A DNA stretch of 7,033 nucleotides from an uncultured Caryophanales bacterium (GTDB lineage: Bacteria; Bacillota_I; Bacilli_A; RFN20; CAG-826). Location of the stretch: contig CAMKAQ010000046.1 of assembly GCA_946410525.1 (NCBI GenBank), positions 1 through 7,033 of the forward strand, read 5' to 3'. Shown here piece after piece: positions 6,601 to 7,033 of this stretch. The notes under the pieces are model-generated. The model was not told the origin of the DNA, did no database searches, and saw only the letters and a program-made list of their open reading frames with translations. The position numbers were made by a program, and so were the translations under genes. Position 1 is the stretch's first letter, and every line of letters starts with the position of its first letter.

Positions 6601-6853
6601 TGGAGCGGACATCGTCCTCCATCTTGATCCTTGGTGGAACGTCGCTGCCGAAGAGCAGGCCACAGACCGCGCTTACCGCATCGGACAGAAGAGACCAGTT
6701 TCTGTTGTGAAACTGATTTGCCACAATTCGATCGAAGAAAAGGTTATTCAACTTCAAGAAAACAAACGTGAGCTTTATAATCAAGTAATCAAGAGCGGAG
6801 ACGAAGCAATTTCGAAGCTCAATATCGAAGATATTAAATTCTTGCTTAGCTAG
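3635..6853 (+). CDS. SNF2-family DNA-dependent ATPase / helicase (COG0553 type)
   Basis: This 1072-residue protein is an ATP-driven double-stranded DNA translocase that remodels or strips protein-DNA complexes. Residues 1-600 include a region like the bacterial SNF2-associated domain (about 160-560), with a charged linker at 149-162. The ATPase core is complete: RPYQ at 610-613; Walker A D-D-M-G-L-G-K-T at 634-641; motif Ia around 658-669; motif II D-E-A-Q at 732-735, a common bacterial variant; motif III L-T-G-T-P at 759-763. The second RecA lobe has motif IV around 922-934, motif V (L-K-A-G-G-T-G-L-N-L) at 979-988 and motif VI (D-R-A-Y-R-I-G-Q) at 1011-1018. No SWIM finger is present in this chain; it is supplied by the gene just upstream. 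The start is forced, since a TGA at 3629-3631 closes the frame. Biological role is unproven; DNA repair or transcription recycling are possibilities. Confidence 0.97.
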   Translation: MFLTKAGQIGKALCAEYRKGLTTYSILQKLESGRFGVAFSYDKDNETIVYEAFSLDSTPNESQYIYLEVQGDGRPLERFGKNSPFVGLLPEQKALYVYLFEKETSLPANELSEIYKPIANLIKPIMPLSAAQIEKRARIRKDFLNFIKVDEKKKAKEEEAEKYTPLGKIEVALAFRQILDENKFTVEVTLNDEDDKSIKIENLKTFINCFVNGEMYKFRRYSLMPTPEAFDETSLEILKFFVNVCNRRQEYNTSTPVTLGISQLAKLLNIVRGKYVHFGNDQYYVDSESHQAGYKVLPSEELEFQPPLRTVEMFRSIVNSGHIILLDKSAGLIEVYHFPNETMGRVYGFFLEHKDVDLSAIKDIIFEKIPLEYSLNGTMPKDENQLRISLYLDMNEEGHITFRTIYTLFGEIKDRDELDENYYYKASLSAFDRELENVGGLENGALKDADKILKFLQQDLTKLKSLADVMLSEKLQNTKVRRPESLAISIKNNIDWLSVSIKSKEFSAEEVSRILDSYKKKKKYVLLRGDYILLKDEDLSVASEIKESVKMTNKMEVDEQPIYEAFKLLALEEEGTKIEFSDFVGRIIDDISNFKETEISPTKEVKRVVRPYQEAGIKWLTVLHKYHLGGILADDMGLGKTLEVISFLEGLKEEKPSLIIAPKSVIYNWLSEFKRWAPGLEAFVIDGTKDERVKAIGKIKNNKKSFFITSYDSMRNDEALYKNKQFEVLITDEAQYIKNGAALKSQAVRTLNSSCRFALTGTPIENSMADLWAIFDFLMPGYLDSFNIFKTRYILAGDQVKARGSLSRKITPFLLRRTKAEVLKDLPKKTTEIVTLTMNDEARRYYNAVLIDTRNKIKQKREDPTKGDKYSEKGLFSVLPLLTRLREICVDPSAFLDGFSEESAKMAYALSYITIAVEAGHKVLVFSSFTKVLDHLNILLRESGVKSYYIYGATEADDRLSMAESFNTKNDVNVMLVSLKAGGTGLNLHGADIVLHLDPWWNVAAEEQATDRAYRIGQKRPVSVVKLICHNSIEEKVIQLQENKRELYNQVIKSGDEAISKLNIEDIKFLLS

Positions 6854-6855
6854 TT

Positions 6856-6867
6856 CGCGTATACGCG
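6856..6867. repeat. Perfect 12-bp palindrome CGCGTATACGCG after the helicase stop
   Basis: The palindrome begins 2 nt after the TAG of the SNF2 gene. A third CGCG follows at 6875-6878. It lacks a loop and a T-tract, so it is a poor intrinsic terminator. It lies upstream of the candidate -10 at 6893, where an operator could sit. Its GC-rich ends stand out from the A/T-rich flank. Confidence 0.4.
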
Positions 6868-6889
6868 GGTTTATCGCGCAAGACACTCG

Positions 6890-6898
6890 TGATAGAAT
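6890..6898 (+). promoter_or_regulatory. Extended -10 promoter for the right-edge gene
   Basis: TGATAGAAT gives a TGn extension plus TAGAAT (6893-6898), one base from consensus. The -35 at a 17-nt spacer (TTTATC, 6870-6875) is weak. The predicted start is the A at about 6905, giving a leader of about 32 nt that would begin inside the dyad at 6902-6925. Confidence 0.4.
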
Positions 6899-6901
6899 TC
6901 T

Positions 6902-6932
6902 TTTAGTCTCGAAATTGAGACTAAACGTTTTT
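6902..6932 (+). terminator. Nine-bp stem with T-tract: terminator of the SNF2 operon, or operator
   Basis: The arms TTTAGTCTC (6902-6910) and GAGACTAAA (6917-6925) pair perfectly around a 6-base loop, GAAATT. CG and five Ts follow (6928-6932). This fits a modest intrinsic terminator for the upstream operon, though the stem is A/T-rich. It ends 4 nt before the next ATG and overlaps the predicted transcription start of that gene. It could therefore instead be a repressor site, or serve both roles. Confidence 0.5.
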
Positions 6933-6936
6933 ACTT

Positions 6937-7033
6937 ATGGCGAAAAAAGAGCAGTTCATATTCGAAGCTCCGAAGAAAGAAAAGCACAAGTCGAGCAAGA
7001 AGACGGCTATTTTAAGTCTTCTCCTCGTCACTT
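6937..7033 (+). CDS. N-terminus of a probable membrane-anchored or exported protein (partial)
   Basis: Thirty-two codons are visible before the window ends. The frame is closed just upstream by a TAA at 6922-6924, and the ATG at 6937 is the first start codon. The N-terminus is lysine-rich: M-A-K-K-E-Q, then a basic stretch at residues 13-22. It turns hydrophobic from about residue 23 (A-I-L-S-L-L-L-V), the pattern of a cytosolic tail entering a transmembrane helix or signal anchor. No Shine-Dalgarno is present in the preceding bases. Codon use (AAG, GAA, CTC) resembles the neighbours. The family cannot be told from this fragment. Confidence 0.65.
   Translation, partial: MAKKEQFIFEAPKKEKHKSSKKTAILSLLLVT

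Noticed and set aside
6452..6886. 144-residue open frame on the minus strand over the end of the SNF2 gene
   Set aside because: It lies antisense to helicase motifs IV-VI, which fully explain the sequence as coding on the plus strand, and it shows no recognisable domain.
1..7033. Defence island, mobile element, CRISPR array or RNA gene
   Set aside because: SNF2 ATPases occur in some defence systems, but there is no nuclease, methyltransferase, integrase or other partner. There are no terminal repeats, array-like repeats or tRNA/rRNA-like folds in the window.

Overview
The window looks like chromosomal DNA from a Firmicutes-type bacterium with fairly low GC. I estimate the low-to-mid 40s percent by eye; I did not compute it. 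Tryptophan is encoded by TGG and every large frame is open under the standard code, so this is not a UGA=Trp mollicute. An acyl-ACP thioesterase, a separate SWIM-zinc-finger gene and a large SNF2 helicase with an SNF2-associated N-terminal region are typical of gut-type Bacilli, Clostridia and Erysipelotrichia. The exact taxon is inference. I see no mobile element, CRISPR array, tRNA or rRNA.

Layout, left to right. Positions 1-104 are a short AT-rich leader with a promoter-like extended -10 and possibly the tail of an upstream reading frame. Positions 105-1325 (+) encode a TPR-containing protein of unknown job. It converges, with a 22-nt gap, on 1348-2058 (-), a two-hotdog acyl-ACP thioesterase with an intact D-x-N-x-H motif. 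A 117-bp divergent control region (2059-2175) separates the thioesterase from a two-gene operon: 2176-3648 (+), an N-terminal SWIM zinc-finger protein, and 3635-6853 (+), a 1072-residue SNF2-family ATPase with all helicase motifs. The two overlap by 14 nt and are almost certainly translationally coupled. An 83-nt gap (6854-6936) holds a perfect 12-bp palindrome, an extended -10 and a 9-bp stem followed by five Ts. The start of a further gene, a probable single-pass or secreted/anchored protein, runs off the right edge from 6937.

Functionally, the SWIM and SNF2 genes form one unit. The SWIM protein is probably the DNA- or protein-binding partner of the ATP-driven DNA translocase, as in lineages where the two are fused or adjacent. 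The thioesterase belongs to fatty-acid metabolism and appears unrelated. No complete novel system is evident.

The most notable sequence-level signals concern gene starts. The three genes that begin transcription units at 105, 2058 and 2176 have no usable Shine-Dalgarno and carry a -10-like box only 6-11 nt before the start codon. The operon-internal gene at 3635 has a clear Shine-Dalgarno. This suggests leaderless mRNAs. The divergent control region also has a near-perfect dyad abutting the SWIM start codon and a duplicated 10-bp motif with one copy near each promoter.
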